Shown one piece after another: positions 46,904-56,657 of a stretch of DNA of 64,000 nucleotides. How positions within the stretch are numbered: position 1 is the first letter of the stretch; the number at the start of each line of letters is the position of its first letter. The DNA comes from DASRVA01 sp050732875 (GTDB lineage Bacteria; Gemmatimonadota; Gemmatimonadetes; JACCXV01; JAHWKZ01), in assembly GCA_050732875.1 (NCBI GenBank), contig JBOHRQ010000003.1, positions 1-64,000 of the forward strand, in the 5' to 3' direction. Below the pieces are notes generated by a model. The model worked only from the letters and a program-made list of their open reading frames with translations, had not been told where the DNA came from and did no database searches. The position numbers and the translations under genes are program-made.

Positions 46904-47898
46904 TCGGCCCCGGCCGACGCGACCTCGCGGTACCAGCGGACGAACGCCTCGAGACCCTCGTCGAGGCCGGTCCCGGGGTCGTACCCGAGCAGCCTTCGGG
47001 CACTCTCGATGTCGGCACAGGTCCGCTCGACGTCCCCCACCGGAAGCGGAAGACGCTCGATCCGCGCCTGGCGGCCGGTGGTCCGGGAGAGCGCCTCGAT
47101 CAGATCGTTCAATCGCACCGGGACCGCTTCCCCCAGGTTGACGACCTCGAAGCCCTCCTCGCTCCGGACCCACCCCACGGACGCCACGACGCCGGCGACG
47201 ATGTCCGAGAAGTACGTGTAGTCCCGTTCGCTCGTGCCGTCGCCGTAGACCTGGATCGGCAGCCCGTCCTCCATGAGACGCACGAAGCGGTGGATCGCCA
47301 TGTCGGGACGCTGGCGAGGCCCGTAGACGGTGAAGAACCGCAGCGACATGACCGTGAAGCCATGCGCCGAGTGATACACGTGGCAGAGCTCCTCGCCGGC
47401 CTTCTTCGTCATCGCGTAGGGAGAGATGGGCCGATCGACGCGATCGGTTTCCCGGAGGGGCACGTCGGGCCTGTTGCCGTACACCGACGACGAGGAGCCG
47501 AACACCAGCCGGTGGCAGCCCGCTTCGCGCATCGCCTCCATGAGGATCACCGTGCCTTCGAGGTTGGTGCTCACGTATCCACAGGGGTCCTCCAGGGACG
47601 GTCGGACGCCGGCGCGCGCGCCGAGGTGGACGACGGCATCGTACGTCCCATCCGCGAAGAGTCCCGCGACGTCGGTCGGTTCCCGGAGATCCCCCTCCAC
47701 CAGTCGGAACCGCTCGCTCTCTCGCAGGGCGGCGAGATTTCGTTCCTTGATTCTCCGGGGGTAGAATGGATCGAAGTTGTCGAAGGCCACCACTTCGTGG
47801 CCTTGCTCCACGAGCGACTCGCAGAGGTGGGACCCGATGAAGCCGGCCCCCCCGGTGACCAGGATCCGCCCTGTGCCGGTCATCCCGCGCACGGCCAT
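46900..47898 (-). CDS. UDP-glucuronate 4-epimerase-like NAD-dependent epimerase
   Basis: A 332-residue extended SDR with ILVTGGAGFIGSHLCESL, VVHLGARAGVRPSLEDP, FGSSSSVYGN, YAMTKKAGEELC (YxxxK), LRFFTVYGPRQRPDMA and DYTYFSDIVAGV. The LGARAGVRPS and GPRQRPDMAI patterns are typical of UDP-glucuronate 4-epimerases that make UDP-galacturonate. ugd at 35795 could supply the substrate. The ATG directly follows the ftsK stop (TGAATG), so this sugar cluster is transcribed through from ftsK. Confidence 0.85.
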   Translation of the reverse strand: MAVRGMTGTGRILVTGGAGFIGSHLCESLVEQGHEVVAFDNFDPFYPRRIKERNLAALRESERFRLVEGDLREPTDVAGLFADGTYDAVVHLGARAGVRPSLEDPCGYVSTNLEGTVILMEAMREAGCHRLVFGSSSSVYGNRPDVPLRETDRVDRPISPYAMTKKAGEELCHVYHSAHGFTVMSLRFFTVYGPRQRPDMAIHRFVRLMEDGLPIQVYGDGTSERDYTYFSDIVAGVVASVGWVRSEEGFEVVNLGEAVPVRLNDLIEALSRTTGRQARIERLPLPVGDVERTCADIESARRLLGYDPGTGLDEGLEAFVRWYREVASAGAE

Positions 47899-50154
47899 TC
47901 AGGCGGATCCCCGGCGGGCCGCCTCGAGCTGCTCCAGCTCCTCGGCGGTGATCAGGACTTCGCGCGGCCTGGTCCCGTCCGGAGGTCCGACCACGTGCGC
48001 TCGCTCGAGCTGGTCCAGAATCCGGGCGGCCCGCGAGTAGCCGACTTTGAGCCGGCGCTGGAGCAGGCTCGTCGACCCCTGATCGTGCTCCATGACCACG
48101 CGCGCGGCCGCGAGGAAGAGCTCGTCCCGTTCGTCCAGCGCCGCCATCTCCAGCTCCGACACCTCGGCGATGATGTCCACCGGCGGGGCCACCTCCGACG
48201 CATTGAGCACCTCGCCCGCCGCGCGCAGGTAGTCGACTACGCGCACGGTCTCGGCGGTCGAGACATACGCCCCCTGGATCCGCAGCGGCTCCGCCCGATC
48301 AGCGGGCATGAAGAGCATGTCGCCGTTGCCCAGCAGCTGCTCGGCGCCGTTCATGTCGAGGACGGTGCGGCTATCGATCTTCGAGGACACTTGAAACGAG
48401 ACCCGCGACGGGAAGTTGGCCTTGATCACGCCGGTGATCACGTTGACCGAGGGCCGCTGCGTGGCAAGCACGAGGTGGATCCCGACGGCCCGGGCCATCT
48501 GGGCGAGCCGGGCGAGCGGCTCCTCGATCTCGTTCTGCACGGTCAGCATGAGGTCGGCCAGCTCGTCGATCAGGACGACGATGAAGGGCAGCGGGCGCGG
48601 ATCCTCCTCGTCGAGCCAATCCAGGTCGCTCCCGGCCCGGTGACGAGCGTTGAAGTCCTCCAGGCTCCGCACGCCGTTGGCCGCCAGAAGCCGGTAGCGC
48701 CGCTCCATCTCCGCGACCGTCCATTTCAGCGCCTTGGCCGCGTGCTTGTGCTCGACCACCACCGGGTGCAGGAGGTGCGGGATGCCATTGTAGGCGATGA
48801 GCTCGAGCATCTTCGGATCGATCATGATGAGGCGCACGGCCTCGGGGCCGTACCGATAGATCAGGCTCGTCACGAGCGCGTTGATGCAGACGGACTTGCC
48901 GGAGCCCGTAGCGCCCGCGATCAGCAGATGCGGCATCCTTGCCAGATCGGTCACGATCGGCGCGCCGGCGATCTCGCGCCCGAGCGCGAGCGGGAGCTTG
49001 CCGCGGAATCCATTCCACTCTGCGGCCTCCAGAATCTCGCGGATGGTGACCGTGTGCGGGCGGGTGTTGGGGATCTCGATGCCGACCGCTCCCTTGCCCG
49101 GGATCGGGGCCACGATGCGGATGCGCTGGGCGCGCATGGCGAGCGCCAGGTCGTCGGCGAGGTTGGCGATCTGGTTCACCTTGACGCCAGGCGCGGGCTT
49201 GACCTCGAACTGCGTGAGGACGGGACCCGAATGGATCGCCACGATCTCCCCTTCGACATGGAACGAACGCAGCTTCTCGATCAGCACGCCGCCGAGCTGT
49301 TCGAGCTCCTCGCGGGTCTGCCGGCTCCCGGCGGGAGGGGCCGGATCGAGCAGATCGATGGGGGGGATGAATCCGTCGGGCTCGAAAGAAGGCTTCTCCC
49401 TCCGGGGGCCGGGTGACGGAGGGCGCGGCGCGCCTCGCTTCGCGGTCCCCGGGTCAGCCACGGGCGGCTCGGCCTGGGCCGCCGGAGGCGGGCCGCCGTT
49501 GACCGTCGCCGCCTCCGGCTCGGGCGGCGATTCGTCCGCCGCCACTCGACCGGCGCGCCATTCCTGGACCGAGGTGCCCAGCGCCCCCATCCCGTCGCGG
49601 GCGCGGCGACCACCGGCCCGACCGAGATCCATGCTCGTCCGGACTCCCTCCGCCAGCGAGATCCGGAAGACCACCGCTGCCAGCACGGCGACGAGGACGA
49701 CGCAGGCGATCAGGGCGCCGGCCACCCCGATGGCCTCCACGGCCAGACCGGCAAGGGTTTCGCCCAGCCGACCCGCCCGCGCGCCCCAGAGCCCGCCGGC
49801 ACCGCTCCAGATCGCCACCACGCCCATCAGGACCAGCAGCGTCACGCCGGCGACCGCGGCCGCCCCGGAGATCAGGCCCGCCTTGCGCGTGACCTGGTCC
49901 AGGAAGACGAGCCCTCCCCAGACGAGCAGCAGGACCGCCGCGAGGAGGGCCCCGTACCCGAGCGCGGCATACAGATGGTACGCGCTGATGGCCCCCACCA
50001 CCCCCACCAGATTCAGGGTCGAAGGGAGCCGCGAGAGGGTCGGGTCGAACGGCCAGAGCGCGAGCAGCAGGAAGATGCCCGTGGCCGCCATGAGCAGCCC
50101 GAGGACCTCGTGCCTCAGGCGGAGATGATCGCGCTTCCTCTTGCGTGGCGGCAT
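47899..50154 (-). CDS. ftsK: FtsK/SpoIIIE DNA translocase
   Basis: The 751-residue DNA pump that clears and resolves chromosomes at the division septum. The N-terminal half has four or five membrane helices (about 18-170), then a short Pro/Ala-rich linker (about 205-280). The motor has LIAGATGSGKSVCINAL (Walker A, 414-421), IMIDPKMLELIAYNGIPHL, VVLIDELADLM (Walker B) and VLATQRPSVNVITG. The gamma winged-helix domain at the C-terminus (STSLLQRRLKVGYSRAARILDQLE) recognises KOPS-like sequences. The linker is much shorter than in E. coli FtsK and similar to SpoIIIE. Its start is 4 bp from the accC stop. Confidence 0.95.
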   Translation of the reverse strand: MPPRKRKRDHLRLRHEVLGLLMAATGIFLLLALWPFDPTLSRLPSTLNLVGVVGAISAYHLYAALGYGALLAAVLLLVWGGLVFLDQVTRKAGLISGAAAVAGVTLLVLMGVVAIWSGAGGLWGARAGRLGETLAGLAVEAIGVAGALIACVVLVAVLAAVVFRISLAEGVRTSMDLGRAGGRRARDGMGALGTSVQEWRAGRVAADESPPEPEAATVNGGPPPAAQAEPPVADPGTAKRGAPRPPSPGPRREKPSFEPDGFIPPIDLLDPAPPAGSRQTREELEQLGGVLIEKLRSFHVEGEIVAIHSGPVLTQFEVKPAPGVKVNQIANLADDLALAMRAQRIRIVAPIPGKGAVGIEIPNTRPHTVTIREILEAAEWNGFRGKLPLALGREIAGAPIVTDLARMPHLLIAGATGSGKSVCINALVTSLIYRYGPEAVRLIMIDPKMLELIAYNGIPHLLHPVVVEHKHAAKALKWTVAEMERRYRLLAANGVRSLEDFNARHRAGSDLDWLDEEDPRPLPFIVVLIDELADLMLTVQNEIEEPLARLAQMARAVGIHLVLATQRPSVNVITGVIKANFPSRVSFQVSSKIDSRTVLDMNGAEQLLGNGDMLFMPADRAEPLRIQGAYVSTAETVRVVDYLRAAGEVLNASEVAPPVDIIAEVSELEMAALDERDELFLAAARVVMEHDQGSTSLLQRRLKVGYSRAARILDQLERAHVVGPPDGTRPREVLITAEELEQLEAARRGSA

Positions 50155-50158
50155 GGCG

Positions 50159-51526
<1,368 letters not shown>

Positions 51527-51531
51527 AACGC

Positions 51532-51984
51532 TCAGGCCGTTTCGATCTCGAAGAGGGCCTGCCCGTACTCGACGGGCTGACCGTTCTCGACCAGAATCCT
51601 GCGGACGACTCCGCTGACCTCCGATTCGAGTTCGTTCATCAGCTTCATCGCCTCGAGGATGCAGAGGGTCTGCCCCGGCCGAACGGTGTCTCCCACCTCC
51701 ACGAACGGAGGAGCCTCCGGAGCGGGCGCCCGGTAAAAGGTGCCAACCATCGGCGAAGCGACTGCCTGAGTGGGCCTGGAGGCGGCCGCCGGGGCTTCCG
51801 CCTCCTCGGACCGACCCCCTGCCACCGCGCTGGCCGAAGGGACCTCGCCCGTTCCCCCGGACGCCTTCGGATGGCGGCTGTTCTTGACGATGCGCACCGT
51901 CCTCCACCAGCGCCGGATCTCCAGCTCGTCGATCTCGCTCTCCTCGACGAGCTGGATCAGGGTCTTGAGCTCGTCCCGGTTCAC
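51532..51984 (-). CDS. accB: biotin carboxyl carrier protein of acetyl-CoA carboxylase
   Basis: A 150-residue BCCP. An N-terminal helical part (RDELKTLIQLVEESEIDELEI) leads to an Ala/Pro-rich linker and a C-terminal biotinyl domain with SPMVGTFYRAPAP and the biotin acceptor in EAMKLMNE (Lys 114). It is translated from a GTG that overlaps the efp stop (GTGA) and is followed by accC. Confidence 0.96.
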   Translation of the reverse strand: MNRDELKTLIQLVEESEIDELEIRRWWRTVRIVKNSRHPKASGGTGEVPSASAVAGGRSEEAEAPAAASRPTQAVASPMVGTFYRAPAPEAPPFVEVGDTVRPGQTLCILEAMKLMNELESEVSGVVRRILVENGQPVEYGQALFEIETA

Positions 51985-52541
51985 GAAACCCGCTCGAGAT
52001 AGGCGCGAGTGCGGGTGTCCACGCGGATCGTCTCGCCCTTGTTCACGAACAACGGCACGTGCACGACGGCCCCCGTCTCGATGACGGCCGGCTTGGTTCC
52101 CCCGGTAGCCGTGTCCCCACGCACACCCGGATCGGTCTCCATGATGCGCGCCTCGATGAAGTTGGGGAGCTCGACCCCGAGGACCGACCCGTCGTGGACG
52201 AGGACGTCGCAGATCGTCCCCTCCTTGAGAAACGCCTTCTGATCGGTCAGCAGGCGTTCGTCGACGGGGTGCTGCTCGTAGGTGTCCATGTCCATGAAAT
52301 AGGCATGGTGCTCGTCCGCGTAGAGGAACTGCATCGAGCGGCGTTCCAGGCGCACCTCCTCGACGCGCTCTCCGGCGCGGAAGGTCCGCTCCACGACCTG
52401 GCCCGTCTCGACCTTCTTGAGCTTCGTGCGGACGAACGCGCCGCCTTTGCCTGGCTTGACGTGCTGGAAGTACACGACCTGCCAGAGGTCGCCGTCCATC
52501 CGCAGGACCATGCCGTTCCGAAAGTCTGCCGTCGTCGCCAT
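51981..52541 (-). CDS. efp: translation elongation factor P
   Basis: Relieves ribosome stalling at polyproline. The 186-residue protein has the three-barrel EF-P layout. The tip loop HVKPGKGGAFVRTK carries the modifiable Lys 32, and the C-terminal signature is GDTATGGTKPAVIETGAVVHVP. The residue at the tip is Lys, compatible with EpmA-type lysylation or another Lys modification; no modification gene is visible nearby. Confidence 0.96.
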   Translation of the reverse strand: MATTADFRNGMVLRMDGDLWQVVYFQHVKPGKGGAFVRTKLKKVETGQVVERTFRAGERVEEVRLERRSMQFLYADEHHAYFMDMDTYEQHPVDERLLTDQKAFLKEGTICDVLVHDGSVLGVELPNFIEARIMETDPGVRGDTATGGTKPAVIETGAVVHVPLFVNKGETIRVDTRTRAYLERVS

Positions 52542-52568
52542 GGGGGTGCCGATGGGGTCCGGTGGAGG

Positions 52569-53651
52569 TTACAGGACGATGAGCTCGTCCGGCGCGGTGC
52601 GGGCCAGCGGGCGCGCGCTCGCGGCCGCTACGACGAAGTCGTCTTCGATTCGGACGCCGCCCAATCCTTCAATATAGATACCGGGTTCCAGCGTCACCAC
52701 CGCGCCCACCGGAACGGGACTGGCGTTCCCCTTCCACAGACGCGGATCTTCGTGGACTTCGAGCCCGATGCCGTGTCCCAGCGAATGGGTGAACGCCAGG
52801 CCATGGCCTGCCTCCTCGATGAGGTCGCGGGCCAGAGCATCCGCGCGCCGGCCTTCTATGCCTCCGCACAGCCCGTCCATCGCGGCGTACCGGGCGCGGT
52901 CGACGACCCGATACGCGTCGCTCAGGCGAGGGTCCGGAGAACCGCAGGCCACGGTGCGGCTCACGTCGCTGCAGTAGCCGTCCACCACGGCGCCGAAATC
53001 GAACAGCGCGACCTCTCCGCGCGCGAGCGCTCGCCCGCCCGGCTCGGCGTGTGGAAGCGCGGCCCGCTCTCCGAACTGTACGATCGTGTCGAAGGGGAAG
53101 CGCTCGCTTCCCCGCTGCCGCAGCTCATGCTCCAGGCGACTGGCGAGGTGGAGCTCGGTCACGCCGGGTCGAATCTCCGGGAGGACGGCCTCGAACGCGT
53201 CCACGGCGATCCCGGCGGCACGGGCGATCGCCTCGCGTTCGGGAATCGACTTCACGGTGCGGAGCCCCTCCACCCATCCCGAGACGCCCTCCAGCGGCGG
53301 TCCGCCCGCGGATTCCCACGCCTGGTACTGCGCGACCGACAGACGATCCTGCTCGAACACCACGACTCCCTCGTGGCCGGCCAGGTGCTCGCGCGTGGTC
53401 TCGAGGGGGCGCTCCGCGGCGATCGCGACCGCGACGTCCTCGCCGACCTCCACGCGCGCCTGCGATTCGTTCATCCGCACGATGAAGAGGGTGTCCGGTC
53501 CGTCGGCCGCCAGCAGGAGGGCGCCACCACCTTGAAAGCCGGTCAGGTAGCGGATGTTGGGAGGGTGGACGACGAGCAGGGCCGAGCCTCCGACATCGGC
53601 CAGCCGCTCACGCAGGCCGCCGCGGCGAGCCGCTAGCGGCTCGCCAGCCAC
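52569..53651 (-). CDS. pepP: Xaa-Pro aminopeptidase/dipeptidase (M24 family)
   Basis: A 360-residue metallopeptidase that cleaves before proline. A creatinase-like N-terminal domain (HPPNIRYLTGF) is followed by the pita-bread catalytic domain. The five dimetal ligands sit in FDFGAVVDGYCSDVSRT (two Asp), HSLGHGIGLEVHE (His), TLEPGIYI (Glu) and GVRIEDDFVV (Glu). The start is best placed at the GTG at 53651, overlapping the TPR gene by 19 bp. The pairing with efp is common and may reflect a shared interest in proline-rich proteins. Confidence 0.9.
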   Translation of the reverse strand: MAGEPLAARRGGLRERLADVGGSALLVVHPPNIRYLTGFQGGGALLLAADGPDTLFIVRMNESQARVEVGEDVAVAIAAERPLETTREHLAGHEGVVVFEQDRLSVAQYQAWESAGGPPLEGVSGWVEGLRTVKSIPEREAIARAAGIAVDAFEAVLPEIRPGVTELHLASRLEHELRQRGSERFPFDTIVQFGERAALPHAEPGGRALARGEVALFDFGAVVDGYCSDVSRTVACGSPDPRLSDAYRVVDRARYAAMDGLCGGIEGRRADALARDLIEEAGHGLAFTHSLGHGIGLEVHEDPRLWKGNASPVPVGAVVTLEPGIYIEGLGGVRIEDDFVVAAASARPLARTAPDELIVL

Positions 53652-54007
53652 GCCTCGAAGACCTCGTCTCGTGCCTCTTCGTGGGGGGGGCCTGCGTGGC
53701 GGATCTCCTCGTCGCGCGCGCTGTCGCTCTCCATCTGCGCGGGGTCGCTCTCCATCTGCGCGGAAAGGTCGGAGCGCTCGACGACGAGGTCCGGCTCCGC
53801 CGCGGAAACCCGGCTGCGGTCCTGGATGGCCTGCGTCAGCGTTTCGATCCGCTCGGCGATGCGCGGATCGTCCGGCGAGCGCTGCGCGATCCGCTCGTAG
53901 ATCGCCCGCGCGCGCTCGAGGAGACCCTGCTGGGCATAGATCTCGGCCAGGGTGGAGGTGGCCAGATCCTGCCCGCCCCGGTCGCGTTCGTCTTCCTGCA
54001 CGATCAT
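53633..54007 (-). CDS. small TPR-like protein
   Basis: A 124-residue protein with one tetratricopeptide-like helix pair, TLAEIYAQQGLLERARAIYERIAQRSPDDPRIAERI, and an acidic, Ser-rich C-terminal tail containing a duplicated AQMESD motif. It has no signal peptide or membrane helix. The function is unknown; it may be an adaptor. A TATACT box stands exactly 7 nt before the ATG, so the message is probably leaderless. pepP follows with a 19-bp overlap. Confidence 0.7.
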   Translation of the reverse strand: MIVQEDERDRGGQDLATSTLAEIYAQQGLLERARAIYERIAQRSPDDPRIAERIETLTQAIQDRSRVSAAEPDLVVERSDLSAQMESDPAQMESDSARDEEIRHAGPPHEEARDEVFEAWLASR

Positions 54008-54014
54008 CGGCGCC

Positions 54015-54044
54015 AGTATAGAGACGGGCCCCCTCCCCGAGCAA
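54015..54044 (-). promoter_or_regulatory. candidate leaderless promoter for the TPR-pepP genes
   Basis: On the minus strand TTGCTC (54039-54044) and TATACT (54015-54020) are 18 bp apart. The -10 box ends 7 nt before the ATG at 54007, which places transcription start on the ATG itself. Confidence 0.6.
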
Positions 54045-54076
54045 CGCCGTTTCTCGACGCAACACCGTTTCTCGAC
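54041..54076. repeat. tandem 18-bp direct repeat in a divergent promoter region
   Basis: Two adjacent copies, GCAACGCCGTTTCTCGAC and GCAACACCGTTTCTCGAC, differ by one base. They lie in the 211-bp gap between the divergent TPR-pepP and ppiD genes and partly overlap the candidate -35 of the leftward promoter. The position and repetition suggest an operator; no regulator is identifiable. Confidence 0.6.
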
Positions 54077-54100
54077 GCGATGGCACGGCGGAGCTATCTT
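54072..54100 (+). promoter_or_regulatory. weak candidate promoter for the ppiD-like gene
   Basis: TCGACG (54072-54077) and TATCTT (54095-54100) are 17 bp apart, each with four of six consensus matches. The -35 overlaps the second 18-bp repeat. Confidence 0.3.
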
Positions 54101-54218
54101 CGACGCGTCAGTCCGGCAGCCTTCCCTATCCTTCGATCGACCGGCCCGTCGAAACGTTCCGCCCCGGCATCGCGAGGATCGAGGGCATCCCGAAACCGCT
54201 TCCAGGACCGCACGAACC

Positions 54219-56042
54219 ATGATGAAGAAGCTCCGCGAATCGACCAAGATCATCATGATCCTGACCTCGATCGCCTTCGTCGGGCTCATGGTCTTCGAAT
54301 GGGGGATGGACCTGTCCGGGCGGAGCGCCACCTCGGGCACGCAGACCCGGCTCGGATCGGTAGACGGGGCCGACATCTCGATGGAGGAGTACCAGAACCA
54401 GTACCGGATCCTCTACGATCAGGCCCAGCAGCGGGCCGGCGACGAGGGTCTGACCCCCGAGCAGCTCCGGCAGGTCGAAGATCAGGCGTGGCAGGACGTG
54501 GTCAACCTGACCCTCCTGCGGCACGAGGCGGAGCGCCGGGACATCCGTTTGGCGGACAGCGAGCTGGTGGAGTACATCCGCAACAACCCGCCCCCGGAGG
54601 TCGCCCGTCTGCCGGCCTTCCAAACCGATGGCCAGTTCGACATCCAGAAGTACCGCCAGGCCCTCGGCGATCCGTCGCTGCGGGAAACCTGGGCGGAGTA
54701 CGAGCGACAGCTTCGCCAGACGCTTCCGATACGGAAGCTCGAGGAGCAGATCCTCGCCGGGGTCACCGTGACCGACGCCGAGGTCCTCGACGCCTACCGG
54801 GAGCGCCACGAACAGGTCCGGATCCGCTACGTGTACCTCGACCCCGAGCGGCTCGTTCCCGACGCCCGGACCCAGGTCACGGACACCGAAATCGCGGGAT
54901 ACTACGAGGACCACCGTGACGAGTACCGCCGCGAGGCGAGCTCGCGGATCGAGTTCGCGGTCTTCCGTCCGGTAATCACCGGCGCGGATTCCGCGGCCGC
55001 ACGAGCCCGGGCCGACAGCCTGGCCCGGCTGGCGCGCGAGCCCGCTACGGAGTTCGCCGATCTGGCCGCCGAGGCCTCGGATGACGAGCTGACGCGCGAC
55101 GGCGGCGGTCAGCTCGGTTGGTTCGAGCTGTCGACCATGGATCCGGCGATCGCCTCCGCGCTCTCGGGCCTCGAGCCCGGCGAGGTGTCGGAGCCCGTGC
55201 TGACTCCCTTCGGCTGGCACGTCCTCGAGCTCGAGGACCGCATGAACCCCGCCCAGGGCGAGGCGCGCTACCAGGCGAGCCACATTCTGGTGACCGTCAA
55301 ACCGTCGGCGGCAGCCCGGGACAGCGCTCGACAGGCCGCCCAGGCGTTCGCCCTCGAGGCCAGCGATTCGACCGCCGCCTTCCGCTGGCTCGCCGAGCCC
55401 GGGGCGACGCGCGTCGGAGAGACGCCGCTGTTCGAGCAGGGCATCGTCGTCCCCGGGATCGGCCCGGCCGCGACGATCTCGGAGTTCGCATTCGCCAACG
55501 ATCCCGGCGCCGTGAGCGGGGCTCTGGAACAGGACGGGTCGTTCTACGTCGTCCATGTCCTCGAGCGGTATCCGGCCGGCACCATCGCTCTCGAGCAGGT
55601 GGCCGACGAGATCCGGGCACGGGTCCGGAGCGACGAGAAACGGGCCATGGTCGCCGAAATGGCGTCCGACTTCCGCGAAGCTGTCCAGCGGGACGGGCTC
55701 GAGCCGGCGGCCCGGCAGCTTGGCCTCGACGTCCGCACGACGGGCTGGTTCAGCCGTCTCAACAACATTCCGGGGATCGGCTCGGGGACCCCCGTCGCGG
55801 GCGCCGCCTTCGGTCTCGCGCAGGGGCGGGTCGCCGGACCGATCGAGGGCCCGGCGGGACTCTACTTCATCCAGGTCCTCGAAAAGCGGGCGTACGATCC
55901 GACCGCCTTCGAGCGCGAGCGGGCGGCATTGAGGGAGCAACTCAAGGTGGAGAAGATGCGGGCGTCGTTCAACGCCTGGTTCGAGGATTTGCGGGACCGG
56001 GCCGAGGTCGAGGACCGGCGGGCCCAGATCCTTGGCACCTGA
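54219..56042 (+). CDS. ppiD: SurA/PpiD-type periplasmic peptidyl-prolyl isomerase
   Basis: A 607-residue inner-membrane-anchored foldase. A single N-terminal membrane helix (IIMILTSIAFVGLMVFEWGM) is followed by a SurA_N-like chaperone domain (about 45-180) and two PpiC-type parvulin regions, one around 225-350 (GGGQLGWFELSTMDPAI, LEPGEVSEPVLTPFGWHVL) and one beginning YQASHILVTVKPS. PpiD-like proteins help newly secreted outer-membrane proteins fold. It is transcribed rightwards, divergent from TPR-pepP. Two adjacent ATGs (54219, 54222) are possible starts. Confidence 0.88.
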   Translation: MMKKLRESTKIIMILTSIAFVGLMVFEWGMDLSGRSATSGTQTRLGSVDGADISMEEYQNQYRILYDQAQQRAGDEGLTPEQLRQVEDQAWQDVVNLTLLRHEAERRDIRLADSELVEYIRNNPPPEVARLPAFQTDGQFDIQKYRQALGDPSLRETWAEYERQLRQTLPIRKLEEQILAGVTVTDAEVLDAYRERHEQVRIRYVYLDPERLVPDARTQVTDTEIAGYYEDHRDEYRREASSRIEFAVFRPVITGADSAAARARADSLARLAREPATEFADLAAEASDDELTRDGGGQLGWFELSTMDPAIASALSGLEPGEVSEPVLTPFGWHVLELEDRMNPAQGEARYQASHILVTVKPSAAARDSARQAAQAFALEASDSTAAFRWLAEPGATRVGETPLFEQGIVVPGIGPAATISEFAFANDPGAVSGALEQDGSFYVVHVLERYPAGTIALEQVADEIRARVRSDEKRAMVAEMASDFREAVQRDGLEPAARQLGLDVRTTGWFSRLNNIPGIGSGTPVAGAAFGLAQGRVAGPIEGPAGLYFIQVLEKRAYDPTAFERERAALREQLKVEKMRASFNAWFEDLRDRAEVEDRRAQILGT

Positions 56043-56087
56043 CCGACCGGGCTGTCACGTCAGGGCGCTCGTTTTCAACGCCCCAGG

Positions 56088-56273
56088 CTATTCCTTTCCA
56101 GGCTTGTGCTCTTCCTTGTCGATGTCTTCCTTGATCTCGTTCAATCCCCGCTTGAACTCGCGAATACCCTTGCCGAGCGACTCGCCGAGCTCGGGAAGGC
56201 GCTTGGCCCCGAAGAGCAGCAAGAGAATGAACAGGACGAGGACGATCTCCTGCATCCCGATCGTTCCGAACAT
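56088..56273 (-). CDS. tatA: Sec-independent translocase TatA/E-family protein
   Basis: A 61-residue protein: a membrane helix (IVLVLFILLLLFGAKRLPELG) with the FGxxxLP hinge, then an amphipathic helix GESLGKGIREFKRGLNEI and a charged tail. It is the pore-forming type of Tat component. A GGAGGGAGG ribosome site precedes the ATG. tatC is not in the window. Confidence 0.93.
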   Translation of the reverse strand: MFGTIGMQEIVLVLFILLLLFGAKRLPELGESLGKGIREFKRGLNEIKEDIDKEEHKPGKE

Positions 56274-56324
56274 GATGCCTCCCTCCGCCTGGCAAGGCGG
56301 ACAAGACGAGCAGGGACGGGCAGC

Positions 56325-56591
56325 CTAGAAAAAGGCGCGGTAAAGGTACGCCGCCCCGACGATCCCCACCAGGCTCATGATGTTCACATAGAGCGTCAAC
56401 GGGCCGAGGGTGAGCGCCACGGCCACCAGGTCGATCGAGACCGGGCCGAACGCGCCCGCCACCGACGTGGTGAAGAAATCCCGCGCCACTCCCGCCGGCA
56501 GCCACCTGGCCAGCAGCTCTCCGATCAAGCTACCGACCAGCAGACCCATGGTCAACACTATCGTGTATACCTTGAAGTTCTTGCGGTGCAT
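56325..56591 (-). CDS. DUF4321-like small membrane protein
   Basis: An 88-residue protein with two hydrophobic segments (YTIVLTMGLLVGSLIGELLARWLP and the C-terminal LYVNIMSLVGIVGAAYLYRAFF, each cited only in part as motif) around a PVSIDLVAVALTLGP loop. The spacing, with a GELL near the first helix and FGP..IDL in the middle, resembles DUF4321. Function is unknown. It lies between tatA and the polyprenyl synthase gene, all transcribed leftwards. Confidence 0.6.
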   Translation of the reverse strand: MHRKNFKVYTIVLTMGLLVGSLIGELLARWLPAGVARDFFTTSVAGAFGPVSIDLVAVALTLGPLTLYVNIMSLVGIVGAAYLYRAFF

Positions 56592-56657
56592 TAGCTTACC
56601 GGAACGCGGGCCGGACCGGAAATCGGTCGGTGCAGCCAACGGCGGGGCCCTCACCGC

